Origin: Bog-756 sp963813525
Lineage (GTDB): Bacteria > Actinomycetota > Acidimicrobiia > Acidimicrobiales > RAAP-2
DNA: 64,000 bases
NCBI GenBank assembly: GCA_963813525.1
Contig: CAWEZI010000005.1
Span: forward strand, 1,116,001-1,180,000
Direction of reading: 5' to 3'
The first letter of the stretch is position 1. Each line of letters opens with the position of its first letter. The position numbers and the translations under genes were made by a program. The notes under the pieces were generated by a model. It did not search any database. It worked only from the letters and a program-made list of their open reading frames with translations, and had not been told where the DNA came from. Positions 26,768 to 34,815 of this stretch are shown in pieces.

Positions 26768-26964
26768 GGCAACCGATCGGTGTCGGGTGTCGGGGCCAGC
26801 TGGCCGTGGTCGCGGCAGCGGGCCCGGAAGCCGCCGGGGCTGACCGCCACGGTCAGCCGTCGACCGCAGCGGGGGCAGTAGCGCGGTGGATCGAGTGGAC
26901 GGTCGCAGCCGGGGCAGGCGCTGACCGGCTGGCCGCAACCGGTGCAGTGGGCGTCGCTGGCCAT
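26746..26964 (-). CDS. bsaP: Biotin synthase auxiliary protein (BsaP-like)
   Basis: This 72-residue Cys-rich protein has CTGCGQPVSACPGC, then DPPRYCPRCGRRLTVAVSPGGFRARCRDHGQ. The latter block closely follows the C-terminal motif of mycobacterial BsaP (FCxxCGRRM.VQV.PDGW.ARCxxHG as I recall it), a small protein needed for BioB function. It lies immediately downstream of bioB. ATG 26964 or GTG 26994 may be the start. An extra N-terminal CxxC pair is present compared with that motif. Confidence 0.78.
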   Translation of the reverse strand: MASDAHCTGCGQPVSACPGCDRPLDPPRYCPRCGRRLTVAVSPGGFRARCRDHGQLAPTPDTDRLPWSAPAP

Positions 26965-27005
26965 CGCTCCGGGCGCCACGGGTTCTCCGGACACGACAGC
27001 TCGTC

Positions 27006-28112
27006 TCAGAGAACGCCGGTCAGAGCCCCGACCGGCATGCGCAGGTCGGCCAGCATCTGGAGGTCGGCCTCGGCTGACCGGCCCAAGGTGGTCAGGTAGT
27101 TGCCCACGATGAGGGCGTTGATGCCCGCGGTCATCCCCAGCGACTGGAGCTCGCGCAGGGTGATCTCGCGCCCGCCGGCGTAGCGCAGGATCACCCCGGG
27201 CAGGGCCAGGCGGAAGAGGGCGATCCAGCGGATGGCCTCCCATGCCGCTACCGGTGGGGCGTCGGCCAAAGGGGTGCCCGGTCGGGGGTTGAGGAAGTTG
27301 AGCGGCACTTCGGTGGGATCGAGCTCCTGCAGCTGGACCAGCAGTTCGACCCGCTGGGCGTCGGTCTCCCCCATGCCGATGAGGGCGCCACAGCACAGCT
27401 CCATGCCGTGACGGCGTACCCGCAGGCAGGTCTCCCGCCGCTCATCCCAGCCGTGGGTGGTCACGATCTGGGGGAAGAACGAACGCGACGTCTCCAGGTT
27501 GTGGTTGTAGCGGTGGACCCCTCCGGCGGACAGGCGTTGGGCCTGCTCCTCGCTCAGCAGTCCGGCGCTCACCGCCACGTTGAGCCCGGTCTCCTGGTTG
27601 ATCAGGGGGACCAGTTCGAGGATCCGGGTCAGTGTGCGCTCATCGGGGCCGCGGATGGCCAGGACGATGCAGAACTCGGAGGCGCCTGCCGCCTGGGTCT
27701 CGCGGGCCGCAGCCAGGACCTCTTCGGTGTCCAGGAAGGGAGTGGCCTTGACCGGCGAGTCGAAGCGGGACGACTGCGAGCAGAAGTGGCAGTCTTCGGG
27801 ACAGCCGCCGGTCCGGGCCGACAGGATGCCCTCGACCTCCACGCTCGGCCCGCACCGGGCCAGACGGACCTGGTGGGCCAGAGCAGCCAGCGAGGTGACC
27901 CACCCGTCGGGCAGCTCGACCAGGCCGGCCAGCTCCTCGCCGGTCAGCAGCCGTTCCTGGTCGAGGAGGGCGGCCTCAGCGCTGTGCAGCCGGCGCCGGG
28001 CCTCGGCCGGCTCGATCTCGGGCCGGGCCGGGCCGGGCGTCGGTCGCCCCCGGTTGGGCGCGGTCAGTGCGACAGTGGTACGGATGGGGGTGGAAGTGGT
28101 GTCGCCGGGCAT
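27006..28112 (-). CDS. bioB: Biotin synthase (radical SAM)
   Basis: The radical-SAM cluster motif is GGCPEDCHFCSQSS (CxxxCxxC). Further BioB signatures are SVEVEGILSARTGGC, RYNHNLETSRSFFP, GALIGMGETDAQR, VPLNFLNPRPGTPLAD and YAGGREITLRELQ. The 2Fe-2S ligand Arg lies in ILRYAGGRE. The enzyme inserts sulfur into dethiobiotin. ATG 28112 gives 368 residues with a roughly 70-residue N-terminal extension. The final residues run into a tight junction with the BsaP-like gene. Confidence 0.93.
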   Translation of the reverse strand: MPGDTTSTPIRTTVALTAPNRGRPTPGPARPEIEPAEARRRLHSAEAALLDQERLLTGEELAGLVELPDGWVTSLAALAHQVRLARCGPSVEVEGILSARTGGCPEDCHFCSQSSRFDSPVKATPFLDTEEVLAAARETQAAGASEFCIVLAIRGPDERTLTRILELVPLINQETGLNVAVSAGLLSEEQAQRLSAGGVHRYNHNLETSRSFFPQIVTTHGWDERRETCLRVRRHGMELCCGALIGMGETDAQRVELLVQLQELDPTEVPLNFLNPRPGTPLADAPPVAAWEAIRWIALFRLALPGVILRYAGGREITLRELQSLGMTAGINALIVGNYLTTLGRSAEADLQMLADLRMPVGALTGVL

Positions 28113-28168
28113 GGCCCAACGGTAGTTCGCCGCTGCCACCCACGATTTCGAGACGACGGGGGACCACC

Positions 28169-29467
28169 GTGGCATGGGACTTTTCCACTGAGCCGGAGTT
28201 CGAGGAGAAGTTGGCGTGGATGCGCGGCTTCGTACGGGAGGAGATCATTCCCCTGGAGACGCTCTCGCTGAGCTACGACGCCATGTTGGAGGCGGTCGAG
28301 CCCTTGCAACAGCAGGTCAAGGAGCGGGGGCTGTGGGCCTCGCACCTCCCCCCCGAGCTCGGGGGGGAGGGATTCGGACAGGTCAGGTTGGGGCTGATGC
28401 ACGAGATCCTGGGCCAGACCCCCTACGGGCCGGTGGTGTTCGGCAACAATGCCCCCGACTCGGGGAACGCCGAGCTCCTGGCGGCCGGCATCGAGTCCTC
28501 GGGGCGGGAGGAGCACCGCCGTCGGTGGCTCGAGCCCTTGCTGGAGGGGACCATGCGCAGCGGGTTCTCGATGACCGAGCCGGGAGCGGGGGCCGACCCG
28601 ACCATGATCAAAACCCGGGCCCGGCGCGACGGGGACGAGTGGGTCATCGACGGGCACAAGTGGTTCACCACCAACGGATCGGTGGCCGACTTCCTCATCG
28701 TCATGGCGGTGAGCAATCCGGACGTGCATCCTTACCAGGGGTGCTCGATGATCGTGGTACCGGCCGACACCCCCGGGGTCAACATCGTCCGCGATGTGGC
28801 CACCATGGAGGACCCGGTCGACCACTTCGGCAAGTTCGGGGGCCACGCCGAAATCCTCTACGACGAGGTGCGTGTCCCCTACGAGAACCTGGTTGGTCGG
28901 GAGGGGGAGGGCTTCGTGCTGGCCCAAAAGCGCCTCGGTCCCGGTCGCATCCACCACTGCATGCGGTGGCTGGGCCAGTCGCAGCGGGCCTTCGACATGT
29001 TGTGTGAGCGGGCGGTGTCCCGGACTACCCATCAGTCGTTGTTGGCAGAAAAGCAGACGATCCAGAACTGGGTGGCCGACTCGCTGGCCGAGATGACGGC
29101 CGCCCGGCTCATGACCCTCTACGCGGCGTGGAAGATGGATCAGGAAGGGGCCTCGGCGGCCCGGGTGGAGATCGCCATGATCAAGTACTACGGCGCCGGG
29201 GTCCTCTACAACGTGATCGACCGGGCCATCCAGGTGCACGGGGCCCTCGGCTTCTCGACCGATCTTCCCCTGGAATCGATGTACCGCCACGCCCGGGCGG
29301 CCCGCATCTACGACGGGCCGGACGAGGTCCACAAGGTGACGGTTGCCCGTCGCACGCTCAAGGACTACACACCGGTCGAGGTTCCCACCGAGCACGTTCC
29401 CACCCGTCGGGCCGAAGCCCAAAAGCGCTTCGCCCATCTGCTCGACCTCCAGACCGTCGACCTCTGA
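28169..29467 (+). CDS. Acyl-CoA dehydrogenase family protein
   Basis: GTG 28169 follows GGGGGA. The 432-residue protein has EEKLAWMRGFVREEIIPLE at the N-terminus, the FAD motif GFSMTEPGAGADPTMIKTRA and VIDGHKWFTTNGSVADFLIVM in the beta domain, and RIHHCMRWLGQSQRAFDML. It ends with AIQVHGALGFSTDLPLESMYRHARAARIYDGPDEVHK, where the catalytic base region resembles ACAD10/11-like enzymes. Role: FAD-dependent acyl-CoA dehydrogenation. It is divergent from bioB. Confidence 0.9.
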   Translation: MAWDFSTEPEFEEKLAWMRGFVREEIIPLETLSLSYDAMLEAVEPLQQQVKERGLWASHLPPELGGEGFGQVRLGLMHEILGQTPYGPVVFGNNAPDSGNAELLAAGIESSGREEHRRRWLEPLLEGTMRSGFSMTEPGAGADPTMIKTRARRDGDEWVIDGHKWFTTNGSVADFLIVMAVSNPDVHPYQGCSMIVVPADTPGVNIVRDVATMEDPVDHFGKFGGHAEILYDEVRVPYENLVGREGEGFVLAQKRLGPGRIHHCMRWLGQSQRAFDMLCERAVSRTTHQSLLAEKQTIQNWVADSLAEMTAARLMTLYAAWKMDQEGASAARVEIAMIKYYGAGVLYNVIDRAIQVHGALGFSTDLPLESMYRHARAARIYDGPDEVHKVTVARRTLKDYTPVEVPTEHVPTRRAEAQKRFAHLLDLQTVDL

Positions 29468-29507
29468 CGGCGACCGGGGCGCGGACGAGGGGGGCCAGGC
29501 CGGCTCC

Positions 29508-30296
29508 CTACCGCTGGTCGGGGGTGAAGACCTGTTCGAAGATGCCGTCGACCCCGGCGCCGTGCAGGGTCATGCCCCCGTCGACCACCAGGTTCTGACC
29601 GGTGATGAACCGGGCCATGTCCGAGCACAGAAACACGACCACGTCGGCGATGTCCTCGGGTTCGCCGAGGCGGCCGGCCGGGGTGGTCCGCTCGTAACGC
29701 TGGCGCTCGTGGGGGAGGAACTGGAGGAGCGGCGCGGTCAGGGGGGTGAGGATCATCCCGGGCGACACGGCGTTGACCCGGATGTCGGGGGCGTACTCGA
29801 GGGCGGCCGAAGCGGTGATGGCGGCGACCCCGGCCTTGGCCGCCGAGTAGGGAGCCTCCCCGGCTGACGGCCGCACCCCCGAGATGGAGGCGGTGGACAC
29901 GATGCTGCCCCCGCCGGCGGCCCGGATGTGGGGTATGGCGGCCCGAAAGCCGAGGTAGACGCCGGTCAGGTTGACGGCCACCAGCCTGTTCCACTCCGCC
30001 GGGTCCCACTTGTGCAGGGGGGCCTGGCTGCCCGTTCCGGCGTTGTTGAACAGCAGGGTGATGCCGCCCAGGGCGTCGGCGGCATCGTCGACCGCTTGCT
30101 TCAATCCCTCGGGGTCGGTGACGTCGGCCCGGTGGGCGCTGCCGCCAACCTCCTTGGCCACCTGTTGGGCGTCGTCCTCGTTGAGGTCGATCACCGCCAC
30201 CGACGCCCCCTCCTCGGCCATCCGTCGGGCGGTGGCCCGTCCGATCCCCGACGCTCCGCCGGTCACTACGGCCCGTTGGCCAACGAGTAGTCCCAT
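29508..30296 (-). CDS. Classical SDR-family oxidoreductase
   Basis: The 262-residue protein has the classical TGGASGIGRATAR nucleotide loop, HRADVTDPEGL, NNAGTGSQAP, the Ser of IVSTASISGVRPS, the catalytic YSAAK, and NAVSPGMILTPLT. The GRLGEPEDIADVVVFLCSD and VVDGGMTLHG blocks are the usual C-terminal region of FabG-like enzymes. It is probably an NAD(P)-dependent alcohol or hydroxyacyl dehydrogenase; it converges on the acyl-CoA dehydrogenase gene. Confidence 0.9.
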   Translation of the reverse strand: MGLLVGQRAVVTGGASGIGRATARRMAEEGASVAVIDLNEDDAQQVAKEVGGSAHRADVTDPEGLKQAVDDAADALGGITLLFNNAGTGSQAPLHKWDPAEWNRLVAVNLTGVYLGFRAAIPHIRAAGGGSIVSTASISGVRPSAGEAPYSAAKAGVAAITASAALEYAPDIRVNAVSPGMILTPLTAPLLQFLPHERQRYERTTPAGRLGEPEDIADVVVFLCSDMARFITGQNLVVDGGMTLHGAGVDGIFEQVFTPDQR

Positions 30297-30344
30297 GGCT
30301 ACCTCCCTGTCGACGACGACGCTACGCCACCGGGTCCACGTTCG

Positions 30345-31070
30345 TCAGGGAGAGCTGCGGCGTCGGCAGGCGAAGTGGGCCTTGACCGAGTCATCGGTGG
30401 CCACCTCGCCGTCCTCGCCGATGACCTCGAGCAGGGCGAAGTGCGGCTCGAGGGTGGCGCGGATCCGGTCGAGCCTGACCCCCAGCTCACCGATCCGCTC
30501 GTGGTGCAGCCGGTACTGGGACTCGCCCACGTTCTCGAAGATACGGATGTCCCACTCCGACAGGTCGTCGCGCCCGACGGTCACGTCCATGATGACCACG
30601 TTGCCGTCGAAGTCGTAGACCCACGGCGGTTCGTTCCCCAACCGCTCGAGCTCACCGATGGTGTTGACGTCGAAGATGAACAGCCCGTCCTCCACCAGGT
30701 GGTCGTGGGCGGCGGTGAACAAGGACTGCCAGGCGTCGAGCGTCAGCAGATGGTTGAGACTGTCGAACACGCAGATGACCACATCGAAACGCTTCCCCAG
30801 CGAAAAGGCGGCCATGTCGCCCTGGAAAAGCTCGGCGCGTGGCACTTTGACCCGGGCCCGCTCCAGCATCTGGGGCGAGCGGTCCAGTCCGGCCAGCGTC
30901 GGGATCAGCTCGAGACGGGCCAGAATCGAACCGGTGCCGCAGCCCAGTTCGAGCAACGAATCGGCCCCCGGGCGGTACAGCTCCACGAACCTCCTGACCC
31001 GGTCGGCCCGCCCCCCCGGGTCGTCCATGATGTCGTCGTAGAATGCCGCGAAACGCGCATAGTCGTCCAT
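30345..31070 (-). CDS. Class I SAM-dependent methyltransferase
   Basis: The 241-residue protein has DDYARFAAFYDDIMDDPGGRADRV at the start, SAM motif LLELGCGTGSILARL, acidic LAGLDRSPQML, and the FDVVICVFDSLNHLLT active-site strand. The C-terminal half is beta-rich (WVYDFDGNVVIMDVTVGRDD), as in glycine/DUF-type methyltransferases. The ATG at 31070 lies in a tandem repeat that contains further start-like triplets upstream. The substrate is unknown. Confidence 0.82.
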   Translation of the reverse strand: MDDYARFAAFYDDIMDDPGGRADRVRRFVELYRPGADSLLELGCGTGSILARLELIPTLAGLDRSPQMLERARVKVPRAELFQGDMAAFSLGKRFDVVICVFDSLNHLLTLDAWQSLFTAAHDHLVEDGLFIFDVNTIGELERLGNEPPWVYDFDGNVVIMDVTVGRDDLSEWDIRIFENVGESQYRLHHERIGELGVRLDRIRATLEPHFALLEVIGEDGEVATDDSVKAHFACRRRSSP

Positions 31071-31147
31071 GGCTCAGTGGTCCACCGCTCGGTCGTCCAT
31101 GGCTCCGTCGTCCATGGCTCGGGCGATCATCGCTCGGTCGATCGCGG
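31062..31147. repeat. 15-bp tandem repeat covering the methyltransferase start
   Basis: GTCGTCCATGGCTC occurs at 31062, 31092 and 31107, with diverged units at 31076, 31122 and 31137. Read on the minus strand, each good unit is GAGCCATGGACGAC, so the ribosome-binding site and start codon of the methyltransferase are copied two or more times upstream. Confidence 0.75.
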
Positions 31148-31167
31148 GGCCGAACCGGCCGCGCCCG

Positions 31168-32166
31168 TCAGCCCAGCGTAAGGGCGGGGACCACCTCGCC
31201 CATAAAGCGGCGCAGCGTCTCGTCGCCCGGGTAGTCCCGCAACCACAGGATGAGGCCGCGGCAGCCGGCGTCGACGAAGGCCTGGGTCTTCTCGACGACC
31301 TGTTCGACCGTGCCCACCAGGTTGTCGGCCAGGTAGCGATCGGTCGGCGTATGCCCCCACAGGTCGCCGCCCCCTTCGGAGGCACACCAGGCGAGGGTTT
31401 CGTCCTCGGTGTCGAACAGCCGGCAGTCGGGGCCGTGGGTGCGGGTGATCTCCTCGAAGGGACGGCCCACCTCCTTGCAGTAACCGGCCAGCAGTTCCGA
31501 CTTGCGCACGAAACCCTCCAGACCGACCTGCCAGTTGGTCAGGTCGGCGTGACGGGCGGCGATGCGCAGGGTGACCTTCTCACCGCCGCCCCCCACCAGC
31601 ACCGGGGGGAGCTGCTGGACGGGCTTGGGATCGCTGTAGGCGCCGTCGAAGTGGAGGTGGGTCCCTTCGAATGTGACCGTCTCTTCCGTCCACAGACGCC
31701 TGATCACCTCGAGGGTCTCATCGAGCACGCCCAGGCGCTCGGGATCGGACAGATAGTCGTAGCCGTAGGAGTGGTACTCCTCGTGGAACCATCCCGCCCC
31801 CAGGCCGAGGATCAGTCGTCCGCCGGAGTAGACGTCCACACAGGCGGCCTCCTTGGCGAGCAGGCCGGCGTTGCGGTAGGAGGAGCAGGTCACCAACTGA
31901 CCCAAACCCACCCGTTCGGTGACCTGGGACAGCGCCGCCAGCATGGTGAAGGCCTCGAACACATGGGTCGGCCGCCGATGGGGGACCGTCTCCACGTGGT
32001 CGTAGACCCAGATGTGGTCGTAGCCCAGCGACTCGGCCCGCAGGGCCAGCTCGACCGAACGGGCCCAGGCCTGCGCCCCGGTCCATCCGCTGTACTCGAG
32101 CTTCCACCCCTGGGGGACGAACACCCCGACCTGGAGGGTGTCGGGGTCGGTGTCCTGTGGCGTCAT
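31168..32166 (-). CDS. LLM-class (probably F420-dependent) oxidoreductase
   Basis: From ATG 32166, 332 residues form a luciferase-like TIM barrel: LQVGVFVPQGWKLEYSG, LGYDHIWVYDHVETVP, RVGLGQLVTCSSYRNAGLLAKEA, the SGGRLILGLGAGWFHEEY motif, PPVLVGGGGEKVTLRIAA, and a C-terminal VEKTQAFVDAGCRGLILWLRD. In actinobacteria most such proteins use F420H2 rather than FMN. The ATG overlaps the stop of the upstream VOC gene (ATGA), giving a coupled ADH-VOC-LLM operon. Confidence 0.88.
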   Translation of the reverse strand: MTPQDTDPDTLQVGVFVPQGWKLEYSGWTGAQAWARSVELALRAESLGYDHIWVYDHVETVPHRRPTHVFEAFTMLAALSQVTERVGLGQLVTCSSYRNAGLLAKEAACVDVYSGGRLILGLGAGWFHEEYHSYGYDYLSDPERLGVLDETLEVIRRLWTEETVTFEGTHLHFDGAYSDPKPVQQLPPVLVGGGGEKVTLRIAARHADLTNWQVGLEGFVRKSELLAGYCKEVGRPFEEITRTHGPDCRLFDTEDETLAWCASEGGGDLWGHTPTDRYLADNLVGTVEQVVEKTQAFVDAGCRGLILWLRDYPGDETLRRFMGEVVPALTLG

Positions 32167-32624
32167 GTCGGTGTCCTCACGTCCGGAAACTCCCACCACT
32201 GCACCTCGGCCATCATCGGCAGCAGGTACTTCACGTAGAGGGAGTGGATGGTGACCACCTTCTGATCGTCAGCGTGCACATCGATGAGGTCGACCCGTTC
32301 GTCTTTCTCACGGAAGGCCACGGCCCGATCCCGTATGCCCAGGAGCTCCTCCCGCGAGCCCACCGCGAACCCGAAGTGGTCCATGCGGGGAGCACGCATC
32401 GGGTCGTCGTCGGCGATGAGGAAGATGAACTGGTCCCAGTGCACACAGGAGAGGATGAGACGGCGACGGTCTTCGGTCATCACCTCGATCTCGTCGAAGC
32501 CGAAGACCTCGCTCCAGAAACGGCAGATGTCGGCCCGGTTGGCCACGTCGAGGGCGTCGGGCGGGAGGCTCACGGCCACGTGGTTGAAGCGGGGGTTGCC
32601 CGTCGGATAGAAGGGGTGGGCCAT
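32163..32624 (-). CDS. VOC-family protein
   Basis: The 153-residue protein has two VOC modules: RFNHVAVSLPPDALDVANRADICRFWSEVFGF and DPMRAPRMDHFGFAVGSREELLGIRDRAVAF. His and Glu metal-ligand positions are plausible. The ATG at 32624 shares a base with the ADH stop (TGATG) and the stop overlaps the LLM start, so all three are coupled. The substrate is unknown, presumably related to that of its operon partners. Confidence 0.82.
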   Translation of the reverse strand: MAHPFYPTGNPRFNHVAVSLPPDALDVANRADICRFWSEVFGFDEIEVMTEDRRRLILSCVHWDQFIFLIADDDPMRAPRMDHFGFAVGSREELLGIRDRAVAFREKDERVDLIDVHADDQKVVTIHSLYVKYLLPMMAEVQWWEFPDVRTPT

Positions 32625-33733
32625 CACACGGTCCTTTCTGCCGGAACTTCTGGGGGTGCTGGTGCCGGCGCTGCCGTCACGCCCTCGGACAGGCGGGGCA
32701 CCACCATCACCTTGCCGGCGAAGCGGCCTTCGGCCAGACCGACCAGTGCGTCGGACAGTCCGTCCAGGGGGACGTCCTCGGCCTCGATGAGAAGGTCGGT
32801 CGGGAACCCCTCGGTGGCCAGAAGGGCCAGAGCCTGCTCGAACCCGCCCTGGTCGTAGATGAAGGAGCCGATCACGGTGATCTCGTTGAGGATGAACCGG
32901 TTGGGATCGAAGGACGGGTGCTCGATGCCTGCGCCCACCAGGGCCAGTGTTCCTCCCCGCCGCACCTGCTGGAATCCCGCCTCCATGGCCGTCTTCTTGC
33001 CCGAGCACTCGAGGACCACATGAGCGGCCCGGGTGGCGATGCGCTCCGGTTCCCAGGGGGGGAAGGTCTCGAGGTCAGCGGGGTCCAGCACCTCGGTGGC
33101 ACCGAGGTCGGCGGCCAACTGCTTGCGCCGCTGGCCCGGCTCGACGGCGTAGATGGGGCCGATGCCGCGGGCCACCAGGGCGGCGATGGACAGCGCCCCG
33201 ATCGGTCCGGCGCCGATGACCATGACGCTGTCGCCCTCGGTCACCCGCGACCGGGTGATCCCGTGGAGGGCCACGGCCAGCGGCTCGGCCAGTGCCGCCT
33301 GGCGGGCGGTGAGTCCCTCGGGCAGGCGCAGCAGGGCCGTCGCCCTCACCAGGACGTAGCGGGCGAAGGCACCGTCGTGCCCGTCGACGATGGAGCCGCC
33401 CCGGTTCTCGCACTGGGACGGCTTTCCCTCGAGGCAGCGACGGCAGCGCCCGCACTTGGGGGACGGGCCGCCCACCACCGTCTCGCCCACCGACCAGCCT
33501 TCGACCCCCGGGCCCAGGGCCGCGATGGTGCCGGAATATTCATGCCCGGCCACCAGGCCCGGCTTGTCCCCCCAGCCGTCCAGGAGCATGTGGATGTCGG
33601 AGCCGCAGATGCCGCAGTGGTCGATCTCGACCAACACCTGGTCGGGCCCGGGACGGGGGACAGGGCGCTCCTCGACCACCACCTGACCCGGGCTGCGGTA
33701 CACGGCAGCCGGCATCACCTCGGGTATATCCAC
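32624..33733 (-). CDS. Zinc-dependent alcohol dehydrogenase (MDR family)
   Basis: I prefer GTG 33733, nine bases after GGGGGAGG; ATG 33715 is the alternative. The catalytic zinc site is DHCGICGSDIHM with the GHE motif in LVAGHEYSG. The structural zinc Cys are in CGRCRRCLEGKPSQC, and the cofactor loop is VIGAGPIGALSIAAL. Substrates of such enzymes include polyols and threonine-like alcohols; the specific one is unknown. It is the first gene of the ADH-VOC-LLM operon. Confidence 0.9.
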   Translation of the reverse strand: MDIPEVMPAAVYRSPGQVVVEERPVPRPGPDQVLVEIDHCGICGSDIHMLLDGWGDKPGLVAGHEYSGTIAALGPGVEGWSVGETVVGGPSPKCGRCRRCLEGKPSQCENRGGSIVDGHDGAFARYVLVRATALLRLPEGLTARQAALAEPLAVALHGITRSRVTEGDSVMVIGAGPIGALSIAALVARGIGPIYAVEPGQRRKQLAADLGATEVLDPADLETFPPWEPERIATRAAHVVLECSGKKTAMEAGFQQVRRGGTLALVGAGIEHPSFDPNRFILNEITVIGSFIYDQGGFEQALALLATEGFPTDLLIEAEDVPLDGLSDALVGLAEGRFAGKVMVVPRLSEGVTAAPAPAPPEVPAERTV

Positions 33734-33775
33734 AGGTGGCCACCTCCCCCTATCGTTGTATGGCCCGGACGTCAC

Positions 33776-34104
33776 TCTAGGTCGTTGACCCTGGTGCGGG
33801 CACCCGCGAGTCGGGTTCCGGTCTCCGGTCCCCGCTGATCATCGTCCGCCTGTCGATGTCCGGCGTGGGTTGTCCCGATCCGGTTCCAGTCATGGGGATG
33901 GGGCGGGGGAAGCTGATAAATCGGCCTGATCGGTGTGGAGGACGGTCCATTCGACCCGCCGGATCTGGACCGAACACGCTGAACGGATCTGCTCCGCGGT
34001 CAACGTTCGACGATGCGATCGGCGCCGTCCCGGCCACAGCCGGAGTGTGGACCCCTACTCCTCGGCGAGCGTCAGTTCAGAGAACCTTGAACCGTTGTCC
34101 GCGT
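33776..34104. other. Gene-free transition between core and accessory regions
   Basis: About 330 bases with only short, unconvincing ORFs. It contains an AT-richer patch near 33915 and no repeat until the copy at 34105. From here on, gene density, GC content and gene integrity all drop relative to the first 33.7 kb. Confidence 0.4.
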
Positions 34105-34143
34105 GTGCCGGTGCCGGTCGGGGGGTAGGGCATATTCGATGGC
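34105..34143 (-). repeat. Hairpin repeat copy 1 (minus orientation)
   Basis: On the minus strand: CGAATATG then CCCCCCGACCGG. It lies just beyond the 3' end of the VKOR-like gene and is one of only two inverted copies. Confidence 0.55.
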
Positions 34144-34154
34144 AGGGCAGGGTC

Positions 34155-34634
34155 TCAGCCGACGATGGCGATCTTCGGAGAGTGAATATTCTCCAGTAGG
34201 GCTGGTGTTCCGGTGGCGATGATCACAAAAAGAGCAAGGGTTGCGGCATGGACGCCGGTGCACCACCAGCTGAACTGCTGGACCGTGAATAGCTCGGTCA
34301 AGATGAGATAAAGGGCTGAAAGAAGGCCCACGGACGCTAGGGCGAGACGCAAAATGTGAATCGCTGGCTGCGACGAACGCCAAGCGTTTGGCAAACAGAT
34401 CACTGCAAGAGCCAGGAAGAACACGATTCCGAATGTCGAGACCGGAATGCCCATCACTATCGATTGCGCACTCGTAAGGATCGGTTCACAGTGGATGAAT
34501 CTTGCATCTGCATTCAGGCACACAAGTGACTGTGGCTGCATGTGGACCCAGAGCGTGCATCCGGCCAGTGCGGATCCGACAGCACAGAGCGTTAGGAGCA
34601 AGATGATCTGCCACCAGTATCGAGGGGCCGACAT
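34155..34634 (-). CDS. Vitamin K epoxide reductase (VKOR) family protein with altered active site
   Basis: From ATG 34634, 159 residues form four to five membrane helices (WQIILLLTLCAVGSALAGC, a helix at MGIPVSTFGIVFFLALAVICL, LALASVGLLSALYLILTEL, and HAATLALFVIIATG). Loop cysteines occur as VCLNADARFIHCEP, as in bacterial VKORs that recharge DsbA-like oxidases with quinone. The usual membrane-proximal CxxC reads S-W-W-C here, so one redox Cys is missing. The protein may be inactive or use a different mechanism. It is divergent from the cyclase gene. Confidence 0.72.
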   Translation of the reverse strand: MSAPRYWWQIILLLTLCAVGSALAGCTLWVHMQPQSLVCLNADARFIHCEPILTSAQSIVMGIPVSTFGIVFFLALAVICLPNAWRSSQPAIHILRLALASVGLLSALYLILTELFTVQQFSWWCTGVHAATLALFVIIATGTPALLENIHSPKIAIVG

Positions 34635-34815
34635 GACCAAACGCTGTCCCCGCCTCGGTTGTAATCGTATGGCTCTCGTCAAACCGGCGATAGGAGGCAC
34701 CCACCCTCCCGACCGGTAACGAGCCTAGGGATCGCCGCCTCACGCCGCCAAATGGGGCGTAGGCCTCATCTCGGCTGTCCTAGCGTTCCTCCTGCTGAAG
34801 CGCCATAGTTGTGAA

